Assembly: GCA_947359465.1 (NCBI GenBank)
Contig: OX375879.1
Coordinates: 117,832,557 to 117,896,556, forward strand
Length of the DNA stretch: 64,000 bases
Source of the DNA: Metellina segmentata
Taxonomy: Eukaryota > Arthropoda > Arachnida > Araneae > Tetragnathidae
Direction: 5' to 3'
Shown: piece after piece, positions 42,378 to 55,710 of the stretch
Position numbering within the stretch: the first letter of the stretch is position 1
How the letters are laid out: each line of letters starts with the position of its first letter
Translations under genes and position numbers: made by a program
The notes under the pieces: generated by a model
Databases searched by the model: none
The model's input: only the letters and a program-made list of their open reading frames with translations
What the model was told of the DNA's origin: nothing

Positions 42378-42708
42378 TGTGGTAATAATTTTTTAATTAA
42401 AGTTGTACTTGAGTTACACAACGGGCTATTGACGACGAACCGGGATCAATCCCCTTTGGTAAATATCCGAGGACAACAACACTTAATTTTGAACAACGGT
42501 CAGATGGAGAGGTTAACTTGAGCTGGCACCCTACTCTCCAAAATTCCACGCCATCCCAACGTGAGTACTTTCGGCCACGATAGATTTAAGGTGCACCAGC
42601 CGCCTCTACACCATATGTTTACAAACATCCATGCACTGTTCCGGACTCGAACCAGGAACATTCCGATCTAGAGGCTAGCACTTTAACCAGAGCGGTTGAT
42701 CGCTGATT
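42378..42708 (-). mobile_element. SINE type A, full length
   Basis: Tail at the low end (AATTTTTTAATTAAAGTTG), head ending CGGTTGATCGC at 42706. Confidence 0.85.
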
Positions 42709-43046
42709 CTTAGTGGAAATGTCACGAGAAAACAACCTTTGAGACGTTGAGGTTTGGAAGCGAGCACAGGTTTTTTAGTTTTTTAAAGTAGTTTAATAAA
42801 AATTGATAAGCGTGTTAAGTATAAAACCTGTTCGAGAAACCCTAAAACAGCATATAAAAAACTAGTGAAATCATGCAATGAATCATAATAAGTGAGTAAA
42901 AAACTTTTATTTAAAGGATTTTATCCACCTTGAAAATCGTTGGGTGGTCCTAAAAATAAATAATGAGTTTAACCCTTTGTGGGTCATGTACACATTACTT
43001 TACAATACGACTTGCAGTTTTCCGTGCGAGACTTCTAACCAAAAGG

Positions 43047-43383
43047 GAGCCGACCAACCGGTATAGTGGTTAAGGTGTTAGCCTCTAGATCGGACGGTTC
43101 CTGGTTCGAATCCGGGTCCGGGCATGGATGTTTGTAAACGTATGGTGTAGAGGCGGCTGGTGCACCTTAAATCTGTCGTGGCCGAAAGTCCTCACGTTGG
43201 GTTGGCGTGGAAGTTTGGAGAGAGTGGGGTGCCAGCTCAGGTGTTGCTTCGTCATCTGACCGTGATTCAAAATTACGAGGTGTTGTCCTCGGATCTTTCC
43301 CTTAAGGGACTGATCCCAGACCGTCGTCAATAGCCCGTTGTGTTGCTCTAGTACGACGTCAACAAAAAATTACCAATTACCAA
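43047..43383 (+). mobile_element. SINE type A, reference copy (337 bp)
   Basis: Perfect 13-bp TSD TCTAACCAAAAGG (43034-43046, 43384-43396). Head GAGCCGACCAACCGGTATAG with A box GTGGTTAAGGTGTTAGCC and B box GGTTCGAATCCGG; spacer CATGGATGTTTGTAAACG; body from GGCTGGTGCACCTTAAATC; tail AAAAATTACCAATTACCAA. It is close to the consensus of the other copies, which suggests a young insertion. Confidence 0.97.
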
Positions 43384-43396
43384 TCTAACCAAAAGG

Positions 43397-46335
43397 TTTT
43401 TTTTTCCATCAGTCAAGAAATCTATGCAAACAGTTTTGTTTCTTGACCAATGAAATCCTTACTGGGGTTCTTTCCACCAAGAGAAATCGTCTATTTAATC
43501 ATTAATTGGGTAGTAAGGGAAAAGCAACAATACATAAGAACCCATTCAAGAAAAGTCTGAAATGGACATGGAAAGAATTAGTAAAATCATGCAATAAATC
43601 AAAATAATAGAAGAAAACAACTCTTAATTAAGGAGTTTATCCCCGTGGAAATCTCCACATTCAGTTGTTCCTAAAAATAAACAGCAAAATTAATACAAAA
43701 ATAAATTAAATATTTAAAAAGAAGAAAGCACAAATAAAAATAGTAAAAGCAAATAGTCTTAAATACACACATTAAAATAAATTTGAACCAAAGCATTTAC
43801 ATCGACAGAAAAAGTTCGGAAACACAAAATTTAGAATAAAAATTGAAATCAATCTCAATTTTTTTCTGTAACTGCCGATGGCACCATGCTGTAAAAAAAA
43901 AAAGAATAAAATAAAAATAACAATATTCTTGTAAGTAATGTTGCATTTCAATTTAATCCATTGTATTAGCATAAGCTACTAATACCAAGAAAATGTAGTT
44001 AAAATGTCCGTGTTTTGTTCTTGGAACATGGAATTTAAAAACTGGTCAGAAAGATTTTAAGAATGTGCTGATTTTTATTTGTTTTGACTATTTTAATAAC
44101 GTTTCTTTAGTTTATGTTTGTGGTAATAAAGTTCTTTGTTATGTGTAACCTAAAGATGAATGATTTAAAAATAGTGTAAATTAATTAATAAGGCTTTGTA
44201 GGAGTAACATAAATTAGAAAACTAGTAACGGAAATTAGAACTAAAGTCCTGCCATTTTGTTCCAACAAACCTGAAATGTTTAGAAAATTCATAACTTTTT
44301 TCTTGATGTTGCTAATTACTCGTGATATTTGAATGCATAGAAAGTTATAAATTTTTAATTAAATAAATTTACTGTAATTTTTATTTCGAATGTATCTGAT
44401 TATATTTTAATGGAAAATATTATATGTACTCGTATATCCTTAAAACCAGCAGGTCATATGTTATCGCAGGTTTTATCGCTACTTAGACAATGTACGTTTA
44501 GCTCTATTGAATTATTATAATTATTTTTAGTACAAAAGTATCAGTATGAGACTTATAGTTTAGAAAGAAACATAAATATACATCTTATGTACAAAATAAA
44601 TACTACTTTAGCGGCAATTTTCCAAAAAAAGCCAACTGAATCATTTATCTTCACGATAGAATGTTTTTATTAAATCGAAGGAGCTTATAAGCAACAATGC
44701 TTGTAGTTATTAAACTAAAATATTGCTGTAGATCATGGAATTTTGAACAAAATAACTTGGGGGAGGGGTATTTTTAAAAACAGGTCCAAAAACTATAAAA
44801 GTAAAAATCTACAATGAAAATGTCAAGTTTCGAAATTCACCGATAACAATCGATTCTAACAATAACACGAAATAACAAATAACCGTTTATGGTATTTTCA
44901 ATTAGTTTCATATTATGTTTAAGAACAACTGAGCACTTACACATCAAATAAGATATTTTATGTTAACATATTGCTGCGATATCAAATCGTTGCACAACTT
45001 GTGTTCAAAATATTCCGATCATTTTTTCCAACATTAAAATATTTAAGTAAAACTTTTACAAGTCAGAAATATATCATTCTAGTATTCTTCCATCGATTGG
45101 TAATAGACGAAGCACGCAATTCAATGCATGCTGAAGAAACATACGGTGTCCAATAATATTGTTAACTTTTCAATAATTCATTAATTCGTCGAGCAACGCG
45201 ATCTTTAATTTTACAATTTGTTGATCTTATGAAATATATCAACTAGTAGATTATATTTATAAAAACTAGTAGAACTCTAATGAACTAGTAGACCTGCTCA
45301 TAGCATCTGCGCAAAAATTGCTTACATCTATTGATGGTAAATCTTCGTTGCTTCGTTAAATGTCCGGATCTTCTTGGATTCCCATCTCTCCATCTTTCTT
45401 CCTGTTGACGTTTACTATAGTTCTTCTGGCGTTAATAATGCATATATTTGGACCTTTTGAAATTTTTGCGATTTTTTTTTTTTACACTTTGAAGTCAGAT
45501 ATCCAAACAAGAGTTAAATATATTTAAGTTTTATTTCTATTATTATTTATAAACCGTAAAGAGACGAAACAAATGACACCTCAAACTTCGTGCTCACACG
45601 ACGGGGAGACTGGAGCTAGATTAAATTAATGTGAGCGGCAGTGCGCATTTATGTGACTCAACTTTGCGTTGCGATTACATCAGCCTATGACGTAAGAGCA
45701 AGATCAATGCGTATTTATAACATTATTTGTTTTATGCTCTTTAGAACGCGATATCGTTCATTTATGTATCATTAAAATTTTTTAAGTTGTTAAATGTGTC
45801 GAACTTACGCTTTTTTGTGACATTCAAAAATGAAACTCGGTTCCACGGTTTCGAAAGGTAAGACGTATTCTAAGTCAAAAACACTTCAATGGATTACTTA
45901 TTGAATTGACATCTTCAAAAAATATAGTATTTAAGAGTAACCTTGAATTTATAACTAAGCACATGATCTTAGAAATGAAAAGATAAAATGTATGACAAGA
46001 AAAAAAAGCTTCAATGAAACAATTTGCTATGTAAACATAATTACTCTATTATATTGTAAAAGATTCATACGAAACTATTCACTTTCAAATATTGGAAGTA
46101 TTAAAATATAAATAACGAAGTAAACTATGTAGTTAGTTAAAAAAGTGTTTTGTTCATAATGATATTTCATTTCATTTAAGCAATTGAAGTTTTCGATAAG
46201 GGAGTGACGTTATTTATAAAAAACGCAATAGCAAAATTAAGTTCAGGAATTAATTACAAATTAAAATTCCCCCATGTCACTAAACACGAAAATTATCTTT
46301 AGTTTTTTAATGATAAATACAAGAAACTAATCATA
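43397..46335. other. Long AT-rich stretch without features
   Basis: About 2.9 kb of very AT-rich DNA. No open frame above about 66 codons, no repeat family and no RNA gene seen. Confidence 0.6.
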
Positions 46336-46592
46336 TCGCACTACGGCAAGAAAAGTGACGCAAGTCAAAATTGCAGAATTCGGGAAACATCAATTTAAAG
46401 GATAGTATAAAACTTATATTGAAATAATATAAGCTTCTTTTAAATTTTAGTTAAGTATTTATGGTGGTAACTTCTGTTACATTCTATAGAATAGTGATAT
46501 AACACGCTGGGTCACCTCATACATATTTTTCAATGATATAACATCAAAATTTTTATTTTTTGGCTTGTGTCACTTTTCTTGCCTGGGTGCGA
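46336..46592 (+). mobile_element. TA-target MITE, copy 2
   Basis: 257 bp, TA on both sides. Inverted ends: TCGCACTACGGCAAGAAAAG, and the right end read inward TCGCACCCAGGCAAGAAAAG. It fits a Tc1/mariner-type MITE. No coding capacity. Confidence 0.88.
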
Positions 46593-47007
46593 TATTTTCA
46601 AATCATCAATAGAGTTTCCTACTATTTAATCAAACCATTTTATACGTAAATACATCCTAGTAGAAAGTAAATACGCGAAACGTCTTTTTAGTAGATATAG
46701 TAGTATTCATTACCATAAAATTTTTCTTCTTTATTTATATATGTCGAAAAGTTCTCATTCGCTTCCACGTGTTGTATTTGATGTACTGCATTTTCTCGGA
46801 ACGGACTGATACGCATTGGTTAGCGAACAGAAATTAATTATGTATTTTTATTAATATTTTGTTTCATGAAATTAGTATTTTATTTTTTCTTCAGTATCGT
46901 ATGCGTAGTGAGTTAATAAAAAAATTCCAATTTTATGAAACTCTTCTAAAAGCGAATGCATAAATGTCGATAGTACTTGGAAAATTGTAAACTTTCTCTC
47001 TCTCTCT

Positions 47008-47724
<717 letters not shown>

Positions 47725-47767
47725 TGTCTGATAAAATGCTCAATAATTTATAAAGAAAAAATACCGT

Positions 47768-47985
47768 ACGGGAAGCTGGTGCACGTTAGATCTGTCATGG
47801 CCTCAAATGTACTCACGTTAGCGTGGTGTGGACGTTTGGAGAGTTGAATACCAGCTCAGGTGTTGTTCTCGTCATCTGACCGTGATTCAAAAATACGAGT
47901 TGTTGTTCACGGATTGGTCCCGAACCGTCGCCAATAGTCCGATGTGTTGCTCCAGTGAACCGTTAATTAGCTACCTATCTCCTCA
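47768..47985 (+). mobile_element. SINE type B body and 3' end
   Basis: GGGAAGCTGGTGCACGTTAG to CCGTTAATTAGCTACC; the head is missing. Confidence 0.75.
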
Positions 47986-48139
47986 GAAAAGTATTTCCAT
48001 TCCCTTGCGTGGAAGTGATTACGAACTTTTATGTTGACAGGAGTGGTTGAATATTTAGTTTTTATTCTTATAATCATGGGCAAACTGAAACACTTAAGTC
48101 TATTTATTCCAGCCTTTCATATTGGGACAATTGGCTTTA

Positions 48140-48245
48140 CTCTTTAACTAGCGTAACTTTTGACGTACTTGGCGAGCGACAAGAACGTTGCCAATTTCTC
48201 AGTTTGGGCCTTATCTCGACGAGATAAGTCGTTTGTTCCGTGCTT
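48140..48245 (+). repeat. Palindrome repeat fragment (weak)
   Basis: CTCGACGAGATAAGTCG after ACTTGGCGAGCGACAAG-like sequence; a diverged member at best. Confidence 0.4.
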
Positions 48246-48390
48246 CTCTGTTGAGATGCTGTTTTACACGCAAAATTATATACAGCTCAAATATCAACTC
48301 CCTATACTCAATATTGTGACAAAGAATTTTGTAAATTTGGTAATTAAAAATCTTTTAGAATGCACTGGCGATTATGGAATTGTTTTGTAG

Positions 48391-49204
48391 CATGTGTTTC
48401 TAAATGTGTATTTTATAATTTCTGTAGAAATTAAATTCAGAATATTATTTATAACAGTTTTGGAATTTTAAAATATTCTTCATGATGTATACTTAATTTT
48501 GGGATCCTGTTTTATCAGATATTTTATCATGACAGGTACGTAAGATAAATGTGAATTTCAATCTAAAGCGCATTTTTGAGTCACAGACCAGAATAAAATT
48601 TCGAATAAATTCTTAACCTTTTCATGACATTGTAAGCTAACGAAATTTATTCATGAACAACCCTTTTAATACCTTTTCCAGAAACAGTATTTATGTTGCA
48701 ACTATCGAAATTTAACTTAACTATAACAACCATTTGAGTTGTAAATAGTATAAATGTATACAACAAGCATTTTTCAATACATTTATTTATTAAGCTTATA
48801 CCCAAGCCTATTTAGTTTTTTCTAAAATTTAAAAGTTCTTGCGTGCATACATTACTTTTGGAGGATAAAAGTTGGAATTGTATTGGGAAAGAACAGAAAA
48901 TTGTGATAAAAATGGAATTGTTTTGAAATGGAATTGAAAATCTATGTTTATATAAAAAGTATTAAATCACGTTAAGAATTTCAAAAATATTTTCATACTG
49001 TCGTTTTCCTCTGTATAAAAATAATTATAATTATTATTAATCGTTGCTATTGTCATATTATAATAATTATATTACTTGTTTTAATTATTAATCAGAATAA
49101 TGAAAAATTATAAATATTTTATAGTTAGTTCTCTTTTGAGTCTTTTTTTATCCCCTTTTTGTTGCCACATAAAATCTATCTCTATCTAATATTTATAAAA
49201 AATA
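48391..49204. other. AT-rich, no features
   Basis: No feature recognised. Confidence 0.5.
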
Positions 49205-50801
49205 TATATAAATAAAAATTTAGTGTTGTTTTTGTAAACTATGAATATATTTGATCCATTTCAAGTTTTCTATCCGTTTTGGACCCTTCTGATGCAAAGT
49301 TTGTCTCTTACGCATTTGGTGTCTATTCATCTGTCTCTATGGCTTCATTTAGGCCCGGTGCACACACCCGATTTTTCAACGTGTGGCGCCGCTCCGGCAC
49401 CGAAGCCCAACTATGCACATATAACCGTGAAATGACGCAAGTAATCATTTCGCGCCATTTGCGATAAATATTCTATCGAAGAAAACGTGTTTATTTCACT
49501 TGGAGTAAAAAATGGATATAGTTTTAAACAAAATAGACGTTACTGGATACAACCATTAATAAATTATTATTTATATTCCATTTATTTATAAAAAAACAAG
49601 GTACTTCAGACCGGAGAAACGTGTACTGCAAGCTGCGGCGCCGTAGGGAACTGATACAAACTGCGCGCAAGTTGGACGTGCGTCGCCGCAGCGTCTTCGG
49701 AGGTATGTGTGCACTACTCCATTAGATCTAATGTATCTCAGACCGCACTTGCGTTGCGGCAGCGGAGCCCCACGTTGAAAAACTGGATGCGTGAACCGGG
49801 CCTTAGTGACTGAACTTTGTTGCGTCAGTCTGTTTATCTTTCTTCACATAAAATTTGTTCAGCTTATTTTAATGATTGTTTTATATTTGATAAATTGTAA
49901 TTTAATTTAGTGAATAGATTATTTGAAATTCTTCTTTTTACGTATTTTGGAAAGTTTCATGTAGAACATCTCAGAGTTACACTTAAATCAATTATAATAT
50001 TGTAGTAGTATTAGATTAGCTGGAAGATAGATTTAGAATTGCAATTACTTGGATTGTTTAAACCAGTACTGCTGAAAAATCAATTGTGTTTCCAAAGCCT
50101 ACATTTACTGAATTTTAATTACAATACTTTTATATTTGGAGCTGTATTTATTTTCTTTGCGAAATACGAACTATTTCTGAATATTTGGGACAGGTGATAT
50201 TTTTCAAAGAAACAAAAGCTCTTGTTCGTTTGCCACGCGCAGTGCATTTATTTGTTTCTTCCTATAGGAATTAATTTCGCATTTTTAAATTTTATCTAGA
50301 TTTCTCTTTGTAAATTGTGGCAACTGTGCGAGACCAAGAAATAAAAAGAATCATTAATTCATATCTTTAGAACAACTTTTTTTTCTCCAACTTCTTTTTA
50401 TTTCTCTGTTTTCTGCTTTAAGTATTTTTCATCGCCCGTATCACCATCACAAGTATTTGATTTAAAATGAATATTTGATTAAGAAAGTGAATTCCGAATC
50501 CTCCGTCAAAATCGTCTTTTGTTGTAGTTATCTTAGTGTTGTCACGTTTCGTCTGTTTGTACCGTTAGCAGGGGTGTGATACATGTGAAATGTTTTTTTA
50601 CTTAGATATATATGCATGTGTAGGATTTGTGTCCAAAGTAGATTGTAGGAATTATAGAAACGTCGAAAAAGTGCTAAAAATTGTTTTACTCACATTAAAT
50701 TATATGACATTTTTCTACGAAAGAGGAAAACAAATAGTCTGTTTTTTTTTTCAAACTATACTTAATCGATTCAGCCCAAATAAGGCCGGGTAATTTTTAG
50801 C
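49205..50801 (+). mobile_element. Helitron-like family 3, copy carrying a MITE
   Basis: Matches 18195-19251 in order: AGTTTTCTATCCGTTTTGG, GATATTTTTCAAAGAA, AATAAAAAGAATCA(T/G)TAAT and GTAGGATTTGTGTCCAAAGT. The 3' end is degraded (GGCCGGGTAATTTTTAGCG). The ends are less certain than in the other copy. Confidence 0.65.
49352..49802 (-). mobile_element. PIF/Harbinger-type MITE, copy 2
   Basis: 451 bp flanked by TTA (49349-49351, 49803-49805). Ends GGCCCGGTGCACACACCCG and, inward from the right, GGCCCGGTTCACGCATCCAG, both reaching TTTTTCAACGTG. Inverted relative to copy 1, and inserted in a Helitron-like element. Confidence 0.88.
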
Positions 50802-53800
50802 GTGTTTAAATTACGTCCGTCAGTCACCAATTTTGCAAGCCGAAATGAAACAGTGCAACTTTGTTTACCAAAAAGTACTCCATGGTAGAGTTGGCTTACT
50901 GTTATATATACTACTGCATCGTAAGCTAATTTTTATAGATGTAGCTAAGCTCGCTGCAGTATCTATCAAATTTGTACTTTTAAGTAAATAATTATAGTTA
51001 TAAAAAATTTTAATCGTAATTTTACTTTCTTTTTTATAGATATATTTTAATAAAATGTGTTCCTGGTATTTAACTTATAGCAAAAACATTATTAAAAACA
51101 TCATTAAATTGTATTTAATTCGTAGCATAATAGCTTTAAAAAGTATCAAGTTTTGAAACACTCTGGCTGATGCTTTAATGCTTTAAAATCTGACAAAAAT
51201 TATGCGTGCAATTGAGTTTTAAATTGAAAATATTTAACATAAATCTCTCTAAGCACTAAAATTATAAATGATTGATTTTAAAGTACTGTATAATTAAGCA
51301 TCTCTCTTATCAATTTAACTTGTCAAACTTTTTTGTTAAATCGAAGTCTATATTTTTAGAACCTTTGCTGCATTTATTTTGATAGCAACGATGCAAAGGT
51401 TGTTTAAGGGTTTACAAAATTATCGATTCATTGATTTCAACACATAATATTTAATTAAATGTGCATACTTTCTTCCATTTAGAAATACTTTGTTGAGTAG
51501 CATTCATTACTTTGTAGAAAATTTTTTTATCTTAAGAGATTCTAGAAGAAATAAGGAACGAAAATATTTATGGAAAGAACGAAAAATCAGTCTGATAATT
51601 AAATGTCACTTTGGTATTAATTGATAAGGTTAATAATGTTGTATTGAAATCTATTTCCAAACAATTGACAGTGCATCTCAAATTTTTTAATATTTTTAAG
51701 ACTTTGTGAAATATATTTAAATAAAATACATTGAAAAATACAACGAACAAGCTGACTAGTGGCTATATTTCTTCATTATTGATTCAAGTTCAAAAATGTA
51801 AAATGAGATTTTTAGACTTACAACACTTGTGAGTAATTTCATACAAAGAAAATGTCAAATCTAAAATGATACGCTGATTTTATATCTTTCTGTTTTATGT
51901 AAACATCTTTCAGGTGGAAATCATGCTACAAGAATAATACTTAATGTAATCAATTCGCGTATTTACATTGTTGATGAATATTTACAGCTAAAATTTGTAA
52001 TCAGATTAAAGTTAAATGAAACTTTAATAAAAAATTAATACAACTGAATTATTCTGTGTTGTAATTTCTAAAGTCTAAGAATCTAATATCATTTCTTGAT
52101 CTTATAAGTATTATAAATAATAGTTTCGAACATTTAGAAATGCATCTTGAACACCGGTAATAATAAACAAATAACATCAACACACATGCTGTAATGATAA
52201 TTGATTGTGGAAAATTATATTTATTTCTTTGCAGAACATAAACCCATTAGAATTCCTATTTGATTCTTTCAGTTCCAATAAAATCATAGAAACACGATAG
52301 GTGCAGTTGAATATTTTATAAATTTACTACGCTAAGATGAAATTTAATTATCCAAAAACATTCAGAATACTGTCAAAATATACTGTACAATATATAATAT
52401 CGTGCAAAAATCAAAAATGTTTGAAAAATGTTTTCATATATTAGTTAGTCATATTCAAATTAAAATATATGCATTTGATATTTAAAAGGATTCCGAATAT
52501 GTGAAAAGAGTATACTTATCAAAATTCAATGTTTGATACTTTTCTGTAAACATTGGACATCGACCCCTTTATATTATTTCATTTGTGAACAGTATTTATT
52601 ACATTTTAAAAACAATAGCAGAGAAAGTAAACTTTTAAAATGTGATAAAGAATAACTAATCGTGAATTCATTTGTAATATTACTTCAAAACTGACTATCA
52701 AAGAAAGTAAAACTGGTCTAATGTTATTTCTGTGAAGCAGTTCCCCCCCCCATCTACCTTTATCAAAATCAAAATAAACTGCAAAAGGAAACACGAGTTT
52801 AAATGTTATCCTTGAACACCGGTGGAGCGCTGTTAAGACAGCATGTTTAAATACCAATTTTTTTCTTCTTTTATTCCTGATAAATGCGGACATTTTTTTT
52901 CCAGCAAAATAGCTATAGACCAGTTTTATCTATTTAATATTAATATTTAAACTCTTACAATATTGACTATCATCTTGGATGATTGGTAGTTTCATCTTTT
53001 TTAATAAATATAATTACTTACTAGTGTGTTTACGACATTGAATATTTGAAGCCATAATCTATAAAGAGACTAGAGTTAAGTTAAAATTATATGCAAATTA
53101 ACTTAACGCTAGCGAACAGTCATAAATTATTGTATATTCCTTGTTCTAAGAATTTAATTAATTTTCAGCTTTTTCTTAAAAGTCAAATTATATATTTTAT
53201 ATTTAAAGTTCTGCTTACCACTAATAATAAACGAATAATACAAAAGCTTGATGTAATTATGTGAAGATTGTCGACAGCGAAAAATTGTTTTCAGTATCGA
53301 AAATAAATTCATAATAATTTATGCTCCCTATATAAATCATTTTTATTTAGTTTAAAACAATATCTATATACAAACCACAACTATTAATCTCTCTCCCTCT
53401 CTAATTACATTAGTCTCTAATAACATTAGTTACACGTCCCAAATTACAGCTAGTAATTTTTCCCTGTCGCAAAACAAGTGTCACTTTTTGTACTTGCATT
53501 TTGTTCCAATATAATTATCGCATTTGTTAAGAATGGAAAAGAAAAAGATTACAACATAAATTTAAAAGTAAAAAATTAAAAAATCCAGCCTTTGTTTTCA
53601 ATAAATAAGAACAATCGAGTGGCATTCTGAGGTTGCCTAGTACCATTATCTAACGTTGTTTTCATTGCCACAGTTCCCTTCGAAATTGAAGAAAAACTAT
53701 TAACATTCGAAACAGGAATGTTCAAATGTGACATTTATTTAGGGAGAAAATTTATTTAGAGACAAAATATTTTGAGTTCACTGCAACATCACAATTTTAT

Positions 53801-53880
53801 AATTTTGTTAACAACTCTACAGAACACATTCAAATTGTGTTGTAGAACAACGAATTATTGAGCTAAAAATAAATCACATC
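50802..53880. other. Long AT-rich stretch without clear features
   Basis: No gene or repeat family seen. TTGAACACCGGT occurs at about 52147 and 52813 and recalls the AAACACCGG core of the array that follows, so old monomers may reach this far. Confidence 0.5.
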
Positions 53881-55170
53881 CTCAGGAATATTAATACCAT
53901 GCTTTGAGACATAAGTAATAGTACTTTAAATTCGATGCCATTTTCGTCGATAAATGATCCTAAATATTAATTTAGGTGTAGTGTTAAGAATCAAAATTAA
54001 CGTATAAGATCGTCTCTTATAAACACCGGAGTTCAAATGTGGTCATAGCCCGGATGGATTGGATGTCACGAACGCAATAATACTAAAAGTAATACCCTCA
54101 GAAATATTTTAATACATGAAATATACGTTTATTACATGTGTGTATAGAAATAATATTCGATATTAACATAGGTGGAGTGTAAGAATCAAAATTAAAGCAT
54201 AAGATGGTCTACAAACACCGAAATTAAACCTCCGTTCTGCCATGCTGGGTGGTCTGGATGTCACGAATGCCTTAATATTAAATATTAATATAATTACAAG
54301 CACTTTTTATATCATGCTTCGACAATTATTGAAATATGTATAGTGAATGTATTAATTACATGTGTATACAGATCACACGGAATAATTATGTAAATGTAGT
54401 GTAATAGTGTACGATTCAAAATTAGCGAAGCGATGGTCTATAAACACAGATGGTCATTTCGTATTAAAATTATAATACCCTCAGAAGTAAATTTAATATA
54501 TACCTAGACTACACTAACAAATTCCAGATATTTTAAATAAAATATGCTTTTATCATCAACAAATAATCATGGATATTAATTTAGATGTAGCGTAAGAATC
54601 AAAAATAATGTGGAAGACTGTTTATAAACACGAAAGATCAGTTCTCCGTACTGTCGTAACCACACTACATCTGGGTATCACAAATCCGATAATATTGAGA
54701 TTAATATCATGAGAAGTATATACACACACAGAGTATAATATATTAGCAAATACGTTATTGAAAAATGTAGCGTTATTGAAATAGATACGCATTTATTATC
54801 TGTAAATATTCCGGAATAAAAACGTAGGTAGAGTGTAAGAAACAGTATCAGATGGTTTCCTATAAACACCGGAGATTCATACTGTCATAGGCGTGCTGGG
54901 TCTCAGTGTCACGAATCCATTTATTATAAGATTAATACCCTGATAAGTATTTTAATGTCATGCTTTGACAAATAAATTTGTAGTACTTTAAATAAAATAT
55001 ACCTTTATTACATTATACGATTCCGTTTTTGGATGGGAAGGTGCAGTGCAAGAAATTAACGAATCAGATGGTCTCCTGTAAACACCGGAGGTCAATCCTC
55101 CGTGCTGTCACAGTCATGCTGGGTGTGGGATGTCACAAACGCATGCTCCGCATTCTCGAACCGCCAAAAA
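53881..55170 (+). repeat. Old tandem repeat, ~185-230 bp units
   Basis: Six diverged units, each with TAAGAATCAAAATTA-like, TATAAACACCGGAG (at about 54020, 54210, 54436, 54620, 54850, 55075), then GTCATA...GCTGGGT and ATGTCACGAA(T/C)GC, then AATA-rich sequence with TTTATTACAT. Confidence 0.8.
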
Positions 55171-55710
55171 GCTTCGAAAAAACGTTCGACCCTAGGAATC
55201 CCCTGCGACCCCACAGATAGCCATTCTGCCCGCCGTTACAGGCGATGCATTAAAACAACGACTTCGTCTCTTACCTTTTGCAGTGAGAAATCCCGGTTAT
55301 CACCTCCTCGGAAAACAGGGCCTCCCTCTCGGCACGTAATCACAAGGAGGGGGGTGTTTTAGTTTCACTTCATTTCTCCCCGGGCCTGCCTTTTTTGCAC
55401 GCTGGTTTTTTGCGCGGTTCGGGTCTGCGGTTCGTTGCCGGTCGTATCCGAGTGCTGTTCGCTGCGCTCTTTGAGCCCAGCGCTGGAGGATGCTCCGGAG
55501 GGCCGCCCTTAACTCCCCCCCCCTTTTTCCTCCCAAAGTTCCGGTGGCAACGATCGGGTCTCGACGCCAGAGACGCCTGGTGGTCGGGGCAGTCAAGATG
55601 GCCGGCGGGGGTGTCGGGAAGCGTGCCAGAGAGGGGGGGAAGATGCGGATGGAGTGCGATGGAGATGGAGGCAAGAATGGGATGGGAGAGGATGAGGAAT
55701 GCTGGTTGGA
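55120..55710. other. GC-rich island
   Basis: An abrupt change to GC-rich sequence with many CpG dinucleotides in otherwise AT-rich DNA. It includes CAAGATGGCCGGCGGGGG at about 55594 and overlapping frames of 124-133 codons on both strands. No domain was recognised. It could be a promoter or first exon, or a repeat boundary. Confidence 0.35.
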
